A stretch of 10,077 nucleotides of DNA from Sphingomonadales bacterium (GTDB taxonomy: Bacteria > Pseudomonadota > Alphaproteobacteria > Sphingomonadales > Sphingomonadaceae): assembly GCA_028868335.1 (NCBI GenBank), contig JAGWUU010000102.1, positions 1 to 10,077 of the forward strand, given 5' to 3'. Both the position numbers and the translations under genes were made by a program. The notes beneath the pieces were generated by a model. That model did not search any database, was not told the origin of the DNA, and saw only the letters and a program-made list of their open reading frames with translations. Position 1 is the first letter of the stretch. Each line of letters starts with the position of its first letter. Below, piece after piece: positions 1 through 10,077 of the stretch.

Positions 1-222
1 GTAGGTGCGCTTGAACTGCTTTTCGGTGACGTCGCCGTAGTAGCCCTTGAGCTTCTGCTTGGCGCGCAGCTGGATGCCGAAGTCCGACAGCTTGCCCTTG
101 CGGCGCTGGCCGTGCTGGCCGGGGCCGTAGGAGCGGCGGTTGACCGAGCTTTTCGGACGACCCCAGATGTTTTCGCCCATACGGCGATCGATTTTGTACT
201 TCGACGAAGTGCGCTTCGACAT
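1..222 (-). CDS. rpsD: 30S ribosomal protein S4, N-terminal part (cut by window edge)
   Basis: S4 is a primary 16S rRNA-binding protein that nucleates assembly of the small subunit body; in some bacteria it also represses its own operon. The 74 residues present begin MSKRTSSKYKIDRRMGENIW and continue through RSYGPGQHGQRRKGKLSDFG and RAKQKLKGYYGDVTEKQFKR, which is the classic S4 N-terminus of the alphaproteobacterial type. The ATG at 222-220 is preceded by AAGGA (238-234) with an 11-base spacer. The rest of the protein, including the S4 RNA-binding domain proper, lies beyond position 1. The gene is separated from trmJ by 154 bases, so it probably has its own promoter. Identification is very secure. 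Confidence 0.97.
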   Translation of the reverse strand, partial: MSKRTSSKYKIDRRMGENIWGRPKSSVNRRSYGPGQHGQRRKGKLSDFGIQLRAKQKLKGYYGDVTEKQFKRTY

Positions 223-376
223 GGCGCGTCGTGTCCTTCAATTTGCTTGCAGGGCACAGCGCCCCGCTTCTGGTCCGGAACCGCACCATTCCGCCGTTCA
301 CGGAATGCGAGCCAGGCTTCACCGGAGTGCCCGCTCAATTGCGAAGGCGCGCCTATTGCTGCGGCGCGGCGAAAAG
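223..376 (-). promoter_or_regulatory. rpsD leader / trmJ-rpsD intergenic region
   Basis: These 154 bases between the trmJ stop and the rpsD start hold no convincing ORF. Read on the minus strand there is a perfect 7-base stem, CATTCCG / CGGAATG, with a 7-base loop (307-287), about 65 bases upstream of the rpsD ATG. A weaker GCGCC/GGCGC stem follows the trmJ stop, but without a T-run, so I do not call it an intrinsic terminator. The rpsD promoter is probably here, but I see no confident -35/-10 pair. Whether the stem takes part in S4 autoregulation is speculation. Confidence 0.35.
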
Positions 377-1111
377 TCAAGTGTTGCGCGGCCCCTTGCG
401 CTCCAGCGCTGACAGCACTCCCCGCAAGGTACGGACCTCAAGGTGGTTCCAGCCCGGCTTGGTCAGCAGGTTGCGCAGGGTCCGGCGGGTTGCCGCGGCG
501 CGGCTGGCGGGGAAGAAGTAGTCCTTGTGTTCAAGCAGCGCTTCGAAATGGCCGATCAGCCCCTCCAGTTCGTCCTGCGGGGCAGGGGGCAGAAGGTCTT
601 CTGCCGGGGGCTGGGCCAGGTCCGCGCTCTTGGACCACTCGTAGGCCAGCAGGATCACCGCCTGGGCGAGGTTGAGCGAGCCAAATTCGGGGTTGATCGG
701 CACGGTGACGATCGCCCGCGCCAGTGCAACGTCGTCGGTTTCAAGGCCCGATCGCTCCGGGCCAAACACAAGAGCGCACCGGCCGCTGGCTCGGCGGATT
801 TCGCCCGCTGCTTCCTCGGGGGTAAGGACAGGTTTGGTCACGCCCCGCTTGCGTACAGTGGTGGCATAGACATGCGCGCAATCGGCCACCGCATCGGCGA
901 GCGTGGGATAGACCTGTGCCTGTTCCAGCACCGCGTCGGCGCCGGCCGCCGCCGGACCGGCCGAAGGGTTGGGCCAGCCATCGCGCGGCTCGACAAGGCG
1001 CATTTCGGTCAAACCGAAATTGAGCATTGCCCTGGCGGCCTTGCCGATGTTCTCGCCCAGTTGCGGGCGCACCAGCACGACCACTGGCCTTGCGTCAGTG
1101 CTTGACGGCAT
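377..1111 (-). CDS. trmJ: tRNA (cytidine/uridine-32-2'-O)-methyltransferase TrmJ (SpoU/TrmH family)
   Basis: A SPOUT-class enzyme that uses S-adenosylmethionine to 2'-O-methylate nucleotide 32 in the anticodon loop of tRNAs. The 244-residue product is close to the length of E. coli TrmJ. All three SpoU motifs are visible: motif 1 NIGKAARAMLNFGL (21-34) with the conserved Asn and Arg, motif 2 VFGPERSGL (115-123), and motif 3 PINPEFGSLNLAQAV (138-152), which forms the trefoil-knot cofactor site. The C-terminal helical region (about 170-240, with HKDYFFPA) also fits TrmJ rather than TrmH or RlmB. The ATG lies inside the end of nrdR (17-base overlap), so the two are probably translated from one mRNA. 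Family assignment is firm; the exact target nucleotide is inferred from the family. Confidence 0.9.
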   Translation of the reverse strand: MPSSTDARPVVVLVRPQLGENIGKAARAMLNFGLTEMRLVEPRDGWPNPSAGPAAAGADAVLEQAQVYPTLADAVADCAHVYATTVRKRGVTKPVLTPEEAAGEIRRASGRCALVFGPERSGLETDDVALARAIVTVPINPEFGSLNLAQAVILLAYEWSKSADLAQPPAEDLLPPAPQDELEGLIGHFEALLEHKDYFFPASRAAATRRTLRNLLTKPGWNHLEVRTLRGVLSALERKGPRNT

Positions 1112-1556
1112 CCCGCACCGAGCTGGCGAATTCCTCGAAATCGCGGGCTTCGGTGAAGTCGCGATAGACGCTGGCGAAGCGGATGTAGGCCACGGCGTCG
1201 AGCTGGCGCAGGCCGTCCATCACCATTTCGCCGATCGCGCGGCTGGCGACTTCGCCTTCGCCCAGCGTTTCCACCTGGCGCTGGACTCCCGAGACGAGCT
1301 GATCGATCCGTTCCTGGCTGATGCCACGCTTGCGGCAGGCAAGGGTGACGGATTGTTCGATCTTGCGGCGATCGAAGGGTTCGCGCCCGTCGTCGCTCTT
1401 GACCACGGTAATGTCGCGCAGTTGCACCCGCTCGAACGTGGTGAAACGCGCGCCGCATCCTTCGCACTGCCGACGGCGGCGGATTGCGGTGTTGTCCTCG
1501 GTGGGACGCGAATCCTTCACCTGGCTGTCGTCAAAGGCACAAAACGGACATCGCAT
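1095..1556 (-). CDS. nrdR: Transcriptional repressor NrdR
   Basis: NrdR senses the ATP/dATP state and represses ribonucleotide reductase genes by binding NrdR boxes at their promoters. The 153 residues match the usual family length. The N-terminal zinc ribbon starts MRCPFC and has cysteine pairs C3/C6 and C31/C34, followed by the basic stretch RRRRQ (26-30). An ATP-cone domain covers about 49-139 and ends in the family signature VAYIRFASVYRDF (122-134). The canonical MRCPFC start fixes the ATG at 1556-1554, although there is no Shine-Dalgarno sequence before it: the six bases between the microprotein stop and this ATG read CTCCTT. Translation is therefore probably coupled to the upstream genes. 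The end overlaps trmJ by 17 bases. The glyA-nrdR neighbourhood recurs in proteobacteria and suits joint supply of one-carbon units and dNTPs. Confidence 0.96.
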   Translation of the reverse strand: MRCPFCAFDDSQVKDSRPTEDNTAIRRRRQCEGCGARFTTFERVQLRDITVVKSDDGREPFDRRKIEQSVTLACRKRGISQERIDQLVSGVQRQVETLGEGEVASRAIGEMVMDGLRQLDAVAYIRFASVYRDFTEARDFEEFASSVRDAVKH

Positions 1557-1562
1557 AAGGAG

Positions 1563-1763
1563 TTACGGACGCAACCTCTTGTAGAGCATGATACCTGCCC
1601 CGGCGATCATGCCTACCGGCCACGAAACGATCGGCAGCAAGGCTCCCGCAACAGCACCCACCGCCGCGCCGGTCAGAACCGGCTTGGTCGAGGGGTGGTG
1701 CATGCCTTCCTTGGCCATGCCGGTGATTTCCACCTTGGCGTCCTGCAGCAGATCGTCGCTCAT
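1563..1763 (-). CDS. Small membrane protein with glycine zipper (66 aa), function unknown
   Basis: I do not recognise a named family. The 66-residue product has a soluble, charged N-terminus (MSDDLLQDAKVEITGMAKEG) and a hydrophobic second half (about 29-60) with a GxxxGxxxG glycine zipper at G32/G36/G40, a proline-containing break (LLPIVSWPVG, 42-51) and a second apolar run ending in the basic tail KRLRP. This suggests one kinked or two short membrane segments. The frame stays open upstream into glyA, but I chose the ATG at 1763-1761: GGAGG lies 9 bases before it, inside the last codons of glyA, and the glyA TGA ends only 4 bases upstream. Six bases separate its stop from nrdR. Its position in the operon and good ribosome site argue that it is real. 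Its layout recalls YqjD/ElaB-type small membrane proteins, but that is only resemblance. Confidence 0.75.
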   Translation of the reverse strand: MSDDLLQDAKVEITGMAKEGMHHPSTKPVLTGAAVGAVAGALLPIVSWPVGMIAGAGIMLYKRLRP

Positions 1764-1767
1764 GGCA

Positions 1768-3081
<1,314 letters not shown>

Positions 3082-3094
3082 GGGGAAGTGCTCC

Positions 3095-3532
3095 TCAGCA
3101 GGTCGGATGGGAGAGCTTTTCGACACGGGCCACATGGCGGCCGCCAGCGAAAGGCGTGGAAAGGAAAGCGTCGAGGCAGGCCTTGGCCATGTCGATGCCG
3201 ATCAGCCGTTCGCCCATGGCGATGACATTGGCGTCGTTGTGTTCGCGAGCCAGCGCGGCGGAGTAGGAATCGGTGACGCGGGCACAGCGGCAGGCCGGGT
3301 TGCGATTCACCGCGATGGAGATTCCGGTGCCGCTGCCGCACAGCGCCACGCCGAATTGCGCGGTGCCATCGGCGATGACCGAAGCGAGCTTGTAGCCGAA
3401 GTCGGGATAGTCGACCCGCTCCGCGCTGTCCGTGCCGAGATCGGCAACCTCATGCCCGAGGCCGATCAGGTATTCACGCAGTTCGGCCTTCAGGTCGAAG
3501 GCGGCGTGGTCGGATGCAATGGCAATGCGCAT
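3095..3532 (-). CDS. rpiB: Ribose 5-phosphate isomerase B
   Basis: Interconverts ribose 5-phosphate and ribulose 5-phosphate in the non-oxidative pentose phosphate pathway, feeding nucleotide synthesis. The 145-residue product starts MRIAIASDHAAF, with the phosphate-binding SDHA motif. It carries the catalytic cysteine C65 in GVALCGSGTGISIAVNR and the conserved REHNDANVIAMGER (96-109). These mark the RpiB/LacAB family, with length near the usual 145-150. I chose the ATG at 3532 because it begins the family's conserved first strand. A TTG 27 bases upstream (3559-3557) is in frame, and AGAGG lies 13 bases before the ATG, rather far. The stop codon is part of the glyA ribosome site, so the pair is probably coupled. 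This is the first gene of the block after the 105-base gap behind the DUF2059 gene. Confidence 0.93.
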   Translation of the reverse strand: MRIAIASDHAAFDLKAELREYLIGLGHEVADLGTDSAERVDYPDFGYKLASVIADGTAQFGVALCGSGTGISIAVNRNPACRCARVTDSYSAALAREHNDANVIAMGERLIGIDMAKACLDAFLSTPFAGGRHVARVEKLSHPTC

Positions 3533-3637
3533 GGGTTCGCCCAGCCTCTGGAGGGTCAAGAATCGCTCGCGGTCGCATTAGTCGCGACTCGCTCTCAAGA
3601 CCAGTCTCGCGGATAGATTTTCGCGGGAATGTCGGAT
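3533..3637 (-). promoter_or_regulatory. Upstream region of the rpiB-glyA block
   Basis: This 105-base gap is the likely promoter region for rpiB-glyA-microprotein-nrdR-trmJ. It contains a perfect 10-base palindrome AGTCGCGACT at 3580-3589 and four copies of TCGCGG/TCGCGA (starting at 3567, 3582, 3607 and 3621 on the plus strand) within 60 bases. I see no convincing sigma-70 -35/-10 pair, and no T-rich terminator for the DUF2059 gene upstream. The regulatory reading is inference from position and repeat density. Confidence 0.3.
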
Positions 3638-4227
3638 TTAGCGCTTTGAAGGTTTGGCCTGTTTCTTGGCCAAGTATGCTATGACATCATCTCTGACGCT
3701 ATTTTGGAATTCCTGCGCAACCTGCCGTAATTCCTTGAGATAATCCTGATTGACCGCAGCTACCGTCGGGTCTGCCACTAATTTGGGGCTTTCAGCGAGG
3801 AACCGTGATCCGGCAGGAGTATGAGCGAATTCACTGATCGACGTAAGTTCTTGCGGGGTAAATTTGTGCACATAGGCGCACGCAGTTGCATCAAGGATGC
3901 GGGGCAGGTGGCGGTCCAGCAGCGGACGCAACACCGTTGGAACGCTGCGCATCTTTGCGTTGAGCAGAGCCATCAGTTCGGGGTCCGACAAGTCGGGCTG
4001 CCAGGCAGTCCGAATTTGTTCGGTCAGGGCGGACAGCAGTTTTCCCAAATTGTCGCTTTGCGCTCCGTCCGGGAATGCAACCCCAACGATGGATCGCGCC
4101 TTTGCCAAATCGGTGGCGGCAGCCCCTTCGCAAGCGATAGAAGGTAACGGCCCCTGACTTTCTGTCGTGGCATTGGCCGGAGCAATGCCAAACACCAACA
4201 CCGCGACAGCAATCAGAGGACGAAAGC

Positions 4228-4231
<4 letters not shown>
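3638..4231 (-). CDS. Secreted DUF2059 domain protein
   Basis: The 197-residue product begins with a signal peptide: MSFRP, a hydrophobic run LIAVAVLVFGIAP, and an ANA cleavage site before residue 22, so it should be exported to the periplasm. A DUF2059-like helical domain covers about 83-150, with the typical segment FTPQELTSISEFAHTPAGSRFL (124-145). Two cysteines (C34, C118) remain in the mature part and could form a disulfide. DUF2059 proteins are small, often periplasmic, and have no established biochemical role. The ATG overlaps the rpoD stop as ATGA (4231-4228), implying translational coupling to sigma-70. The frame is open further upstream through rpoD in another reading frame, but that longer form is an artefact. 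GC is about 50 percent by hand count over 3661-3900, well below the adjacent rpoD (37 of 60 in the line at 4321), so the gene may have been acquired. Domain call is moderately sure. Confidence 0.8.
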
Positions 4232-6249
<2,018 letters not shown>

Positions 6250-6262
6250 CAGTCCGCCATAG

Positions 6263-8115
<1,853 letters not shown>

Positions 8116-8116
<1 letters not shown>

Positions 8117-8559
8117 CAGGCCCCACCGTCACGAAGTCGACGGTTCCACAAGCTCCCCTCCCGCCTGCGGGAGGGGTTGGGGGAGGGCATATTATCCAAC
8201 GCCTGCCCGATCACCGTCAAAACTCCGTCCAGATCGTCCAGAACCTCGTTGTTCCAGAACCGCAGCACCTTGTAACCCTGCGCGTTGAGGAAGCGGGTGC
8301 GGCGTCCGTCATATTCGGTGGAAAAGGCGTGCTGGTTTCCGTCCAGCTCGATCACCAACCGCCTCTCCCCCGATGCGAAATCGCAGATGAACTGTCCCAC
8401 CGGAAATTGACGGTTGAAGCGGACTCCGCGCAATTTCCGAGCGCTGAGATGAAGCCAGAGCTTTCGCTCAGCTTCGGTTGCGTTGTTGCGCAATACGCGC
8501 GAGCGGGCTGTCGGACGCGCATAACCCTTGTCGTTCTCCTTGAACCAGGCGTCGTTCAA
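8116..8559 (-). CDS. DUF559 (Vsr-like) endonuclease domain protein
   Basis: A 147-residue protein of the DUF559 family, related in fold to the very-short-patch-repair nuclease Vsr and the PD-(D/E)xK group. Family marks are ARSRVLRNNATEAERKLWLHL (18-38), RFNRQFPVGQFICDFA (47-62, putative catalytic D60), RLVIELDGNQHA (67-78, E71/D73), YDGRRTRFLNAQGYKVLRFWNNEVL (83-107). The core looks intact and possibly active; the substrate is unknown. Translation probably starts at TTG (8559-8557), because GGGGAGGG from the right inverted repeat lies 5 bases before it and no ATG precedes the domain. The C-terminal tail PSPNPSRRREGSLW (125-138) is simply the left repeat read as codons, followed by nine more residues up to the dnaG overlap. 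It sits between yqeY and dnaG, flanked by inverted repeats, which suggests a mobile or repeat-associated origin. Confidence 0.85.
8153..8187 (+). repeat. Left inverted repeat, REP-like palindrome
   Basis: This 35-base GC-rich repeat has a perfect 10+10 inverted arm pair (CCCCTCCCGC / GCGGGAGGGG, 8155-8176) around a 2-base centre, realistically a 9-base stem with a 4-base loop, and then TTGGGGGAGGG. It is inverted relative to the copy at 8564-8598 with 34 of 35 matches; the difference is T against C at repeat position 26. It lies inside the 3' end of the DUF559 reading frame, 37 bases before the dnaG start codon. Confidence 0.9.
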
Positions 8560-8563
8560 CAGG

Positions 8564-8598
8564 CCCTCCCCCGACCCCTCCCGCAGGCGGGAGGGGAG
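8564..8598 (-). repeat. Right inverted repeat, REP-like palindrome
   Basis: The second copy of the 35-base repeat, with its hairpin arms at 8575-8596. It begins 11 bases after the yqeY stop codon, so the hairpin forms in the transcript directly behind yqeY. There is no T-run, so it is not a standard intrinsic terminator, but such palindromes can stall polymerase or protect upstream mRNA from 3' exonucleases. Its GGGGAGGG tail on the minus strand is the probable ribosome site of the DUF559 gene. Confidence 0.9.
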
Positions 8599-8609
8599 AT
8601 GGTGGCAAA

Positions 8610-9062
8610 TCAGGCCAGGGCCGATTTGACGAATTGGCTGGCCTTGCCCATGTCCACCTGCGCCCCATGGCGCGCCTTCAGCTCGGCGATTACCTTGCCC
8701 ATGTCCTTGATCGAACTGGCACCGAGTTCCGCCTTGATCGCCTCGATCGCAGCCTTCACCTCGTCCTCGCCCATCTGTGACGGGAGGAATTCCTCGATAA
8801 CCGCCAGTTCGGCCTTTTCGGCATCGGCCAATTCCTGGCGGCCGCCCTGTTCATAAAGCGTGATCGATTCGCGGCGCTGCTTGGCCATTTTCTGCAGGAC
8901 ATCGACGACGATCACGTCATCTTCCGGCACATTGGTTGCCGTGCGCAGTTCAATGTCCTTGTCTTTCAGCTTGGCCAGGATCAGGCGGACGGCGGCAAGA
9001 CGGGGCTTGTCGCCCGCCTTCATGGCCGAAACCTGCGCGGCCTTGATGGTATCGCGAAGCAT
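8610..9062 (-). CDS. YqeY / GatB-related domain protein
   Basis: A 150-residue protein of the GatB/YqeY family, about the same length as E. coli YqeY. It resembles the helical tail of GatB, the amidotransferase subunit that binds tRNA, but stands alone and lacks the catalytic domain. Its own function is not firmly established. Recognisable stretches are LRDTIKAAQVSAMKAGDKPRLAAVRLILA (2-30), the helix with RRESITLYEQGGRQELADAEKAE and the segment EEFLPSQMGEDEV that is typical of the family. The ATG at 9062-9060 has AAGGA four bases upstream. It heads the leftward block, and the conserved arrangement in alphaproteobacteria is this gene followed by dnaG and rpoD. Here that order is interrupted by the DUF559 unit, 50 bases after its stop. 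Confidence 0.92.
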   Translation of the reverse strand: MLRDTIKAAQVSAMKAGDKPRLAAVRLILAKLKDKDIELRTATNVPEDDVIVVDVLQKMAKQRRESITLYEQGGRQELADAEKAELAVIEEFLPSQMGEDEVKAAIEAIKAELGASSIKDMGKVIAELKARHGAQVDMGKASQFVKSALA

Positions 9063-9210
9063 ATGGTCCTTCGAATAGGTTTGCGGTTGGGGAAAGGCGG
9101 GACCCTAGCTCAAAGATTCCGGTTTTCATAGGTTGACCATGCGGGATTAGGGGTCTAGCCGCCGAGCCTTAGCGACATTGCTGGAAACCCTAAGAACGGA
9201 GCGCCTCTTC
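9063..9210. promoter_or_regulatory. Divergent intergenic region between yqeY and carA
   Basis: These 148 bases must hold promoters for both the yqeY-dnaG-rpoD block and carA. For carA there is a TTGACC at 9133-9138, a fair -35, but the sequence 17 bases on is TAGCCG, a poor -10, so the call is weak. TTAGGG (9147-9152) can pair with CCCTAA (9188-9193) across 35 bases in the carA leader. The carA ribosome site is GGAG at 9198-9201. I see no clear promoter on the yqeY side, no arginine or pyrimidine operator I can name, and no small ORF worth listing. Confidence 0.4.
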
Positions 9211-10077
9211 ATGGCCGACGCCGCCACCTCGCACGCGCAGCAACCTGCTGGCGCGACGGGAGTCCTTGTGCTTGCCGATGGCACCGTGCTGTGGGGCAAG
9301 GGCTTCGGCGCGGAAGGCGCCGCGGTGGGCGAAGTGTGCTTCAACACCGCGATGACCGGGTACGAGGAGATCATGACCGATCCCTCCTACGCGGCGCAGA
9401 TCGTCACATTCACCTTCCCGCACATCGGCAACGTCGGCGTCAACGACGAAGACCTTGAGGCCCAGGTCGAAGGCGCGGTTGGCTGCGTGGTGCGTGAGGA
9501 GGTGACCGCGCCGTCGAACTTCCGCAGCCAAGGCACCTTTGGCGAGTGGCTGGCGGGCAAGGGCAAGATCGGCCTGTCCGGGATCGACACCCGCGCGCTG
9601 ACCCGCCGCATCCGCCTGTTCGGTGCGCCGAACGCGGTGATCGCGCACAGCGCCGATGGCAAGTTCGACCTGCCCGAGCTGCTCAAGCGCGCGCAGGACT
9701 GGCCGGGGCTCGAAGGCATGGACCTCGCCCGCGTCGTTTCGCGGCACGAGGCGCAGGAGTGGGAAGGGGGCACCTGGACCCTGGGCAAGGGCTATGCCCG
9801 CAGCCCCCGCGCCACGCGCCCGCACGTGGTCGCGATGGATTTCGGGGCCAAGGACAACATCTTCCGCAACCTCGATCACGCCGGCGCGCACGTGACCGTG
9901 GTGCCGGGCCAGACCTCGCTTGAGGACGTGCTGGCCCTCAAGCCCGACGGCGTGTTCCTCTCCAACGGCCCTGGCGATCCGGCGGCGACGGGGATCTACG
10001 CCGTGCCGGTGATCCAGGGCCTCTTGGAACGCGACGTGCCGCTGTTCGGCATCTGCCTTGGCCACCAGATGCTCGGC
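9211..10077 (+). CDS. carA: Carbamoyl-phosphate synthase small subunit, partial (right edge)
   Basis: CarA is the glutaminase subunit of carbamoyl-phosphate synthetase. It hydrolyses glutamine and passes ammonia to CarB, making carbamoyl phosphate for arginine and pyrimidine synthesis. The 289 codons present run open to the window edge. The N-terminal CarA domain shows LADGTVLWGKGFGAEG, GEVCFNTAMTGYEEIMTDPSY and FTFPHIGNVGVNDED. The GISDTRALTR-type motif appears as GIDTRALTRRIR (about 127-138). The class I amidotransferase domain begins near HVVAMDFGAKDNIFRNL, with FLSNGPGDP and the nucleophile elbow ICLGHQMLG, whose cysteine is C282. The histidine and glutamate of the triad lie beyond the edge. 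The ATG at 9211 has GGAG nine bases upstream. carB would be expected further right. Confidence 0.97.
   Translation, partial: MADAATSHAQQPAGATGVLVLADGTVLWGKGFGAEGAAVGEVCFNTAMTGYEEIMTDPSYAAQIVTFTFPHIGNVGVNDEDLEAQVEGAVGCVVREEVTAPSNFRSQGTFGEWLAGKGKIGLSGIDTRALTRRIRLFGAPNAVIAHSADGKFDLPELLKRAQDWPGLEGMDLARVVSRHEAQEWEGGTWTLGKGYARSPRATRPHVVAMDFGAKDNIFRNLDHAGAHVTVVPGQTSLEDVLALKPDGVFLSNGPGDPAATGIYAVPVIQGLLERDVPLFGICLGHQMLG

Larger units (their letters stand above)
8153..8598. mobile_element. Putative repeat-flanked DUF559 unit (446 bp)
   Basis: The interval is bounded by two 35-base inverted repeats (8153-8187 and 8564-8598) that differ at one base, and contains nearly all of the DUF559 gene. Each end is itself a palindrome followed by a GGGGGAGGG tail, and the tails point inwards. 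No transposase other than the nuclease-like protein is present. I find no clear target-site duplication; just outside the ends there is only faint further inverted similarity (CCACAAG against CCACCAT read inwards). It could be a mobile unit, or a REP-like pair (BIME-like) with which the gene has become associated. Movement is inference. Confidence 0.4.

Noticed and set aside
3082..3135. Longer glyA starting at ATG 3135
   Set aside because: It would lie inside rpiB, while GTG 3081 has GAGGAG at good spacing and matches the usual protein start.
3533..3559. Longer rpiB starting at TTG 3559
   Set aside because: It adds nine residues before the conserved MRIAIASDHA start and has no better ribosome site.
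8575..8596. Hairpin behind yqeY as an intrinsic terminator
   Set aside because: The stem is strong but is followed by G/A-rich sequence with no T-run, and it is one copy of the inverted repeat pair; repeat is the better description.
8147..8604. Target-site duplication around the DUF559 unit
   Set aside because: The bases directly outside the two repeats do not form a direct repeat; the similarity visible is weak and inverted.
9190..10065. 291-codon minus-strand frame opposite carA
   Set aside because: The plus strand encodes an unambiguous CarA over the same bases.

Overview
The window is a stretch of core-genome DNA from a GC-rich alphaproteobacterium. The best fit is Sphingomonadales (Novosphingobium, Sphingomonas or Erythrobacter-like). 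This rests on the protein sequences (RpoD, DnaG, GlyA, NrdR, S4), on the YqeY-dnaG-rpoD gene order beside a divergent carA, and on GC-rich palindromic repeats of a kind common in that order. The genus is inference; no database was searched.

Ten of the eleven genes read leftwards (minus strand). In transcription order from about 9.06 kb down to 1 they are: a YqeY/GatB-like protein, a DUF559 endonuclease-like protein, dnaG (primase), rpoD (main sigma factor), a secreted DUF2059 protein, rpiB, glyA, a 66-residue membrane microprotein, nrdR, trmJ and, after a 154-base gap, the first 74 codons of rpsD. Only carA, cut by the right edge, reads rightwards. It diverges from yqeY across a 148-base intergenic region.

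The genes form three blocks. Block 1 (yqeY, DUF559, dnaG, rpoD, DUF2059) resembles the macromolecular synthesis operon, which joins replication priming to the housekeeping sigma factor. Its junctions are tight: DUF559/dnaG share one base, dnaG and rpoD are 13 bases apart with the start chosen here, and rpoD/DUF2059 overlap as ATGA. Block 2 (rpiB, glyA, microprotein, nrdR, trmJ) covers pentose phosphate and one-carbon metabolism, control of dNTP synthesis, and tRNA modification, with 13-, 4- and 6-base gaps and a 17-base overlap. Block 3 is rpsD alone, with its own leader.

The one clear accessory feature lies at 8153-8598. Two 35-base inverted copies of a self-complementary GC-rich repeat, identical at 34 of 35 positions, flank almost the whole DUF559 gene and sit between yqeY and dnaG. 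The right copy supplies a Shine-Dalgarno-like sequence for the gene, and the left copy is translated as part of its C-terminal tail. This looks like a compact nuclease-plus-palindrome unit, comparable in layout to REP/RAYT elements, and is the best candidate here for an under-described system. The DUF2059 gene behind rpoD has clearly lower GC and is a second possible accessory gene. The rest is ordinary housekeeping DNA.
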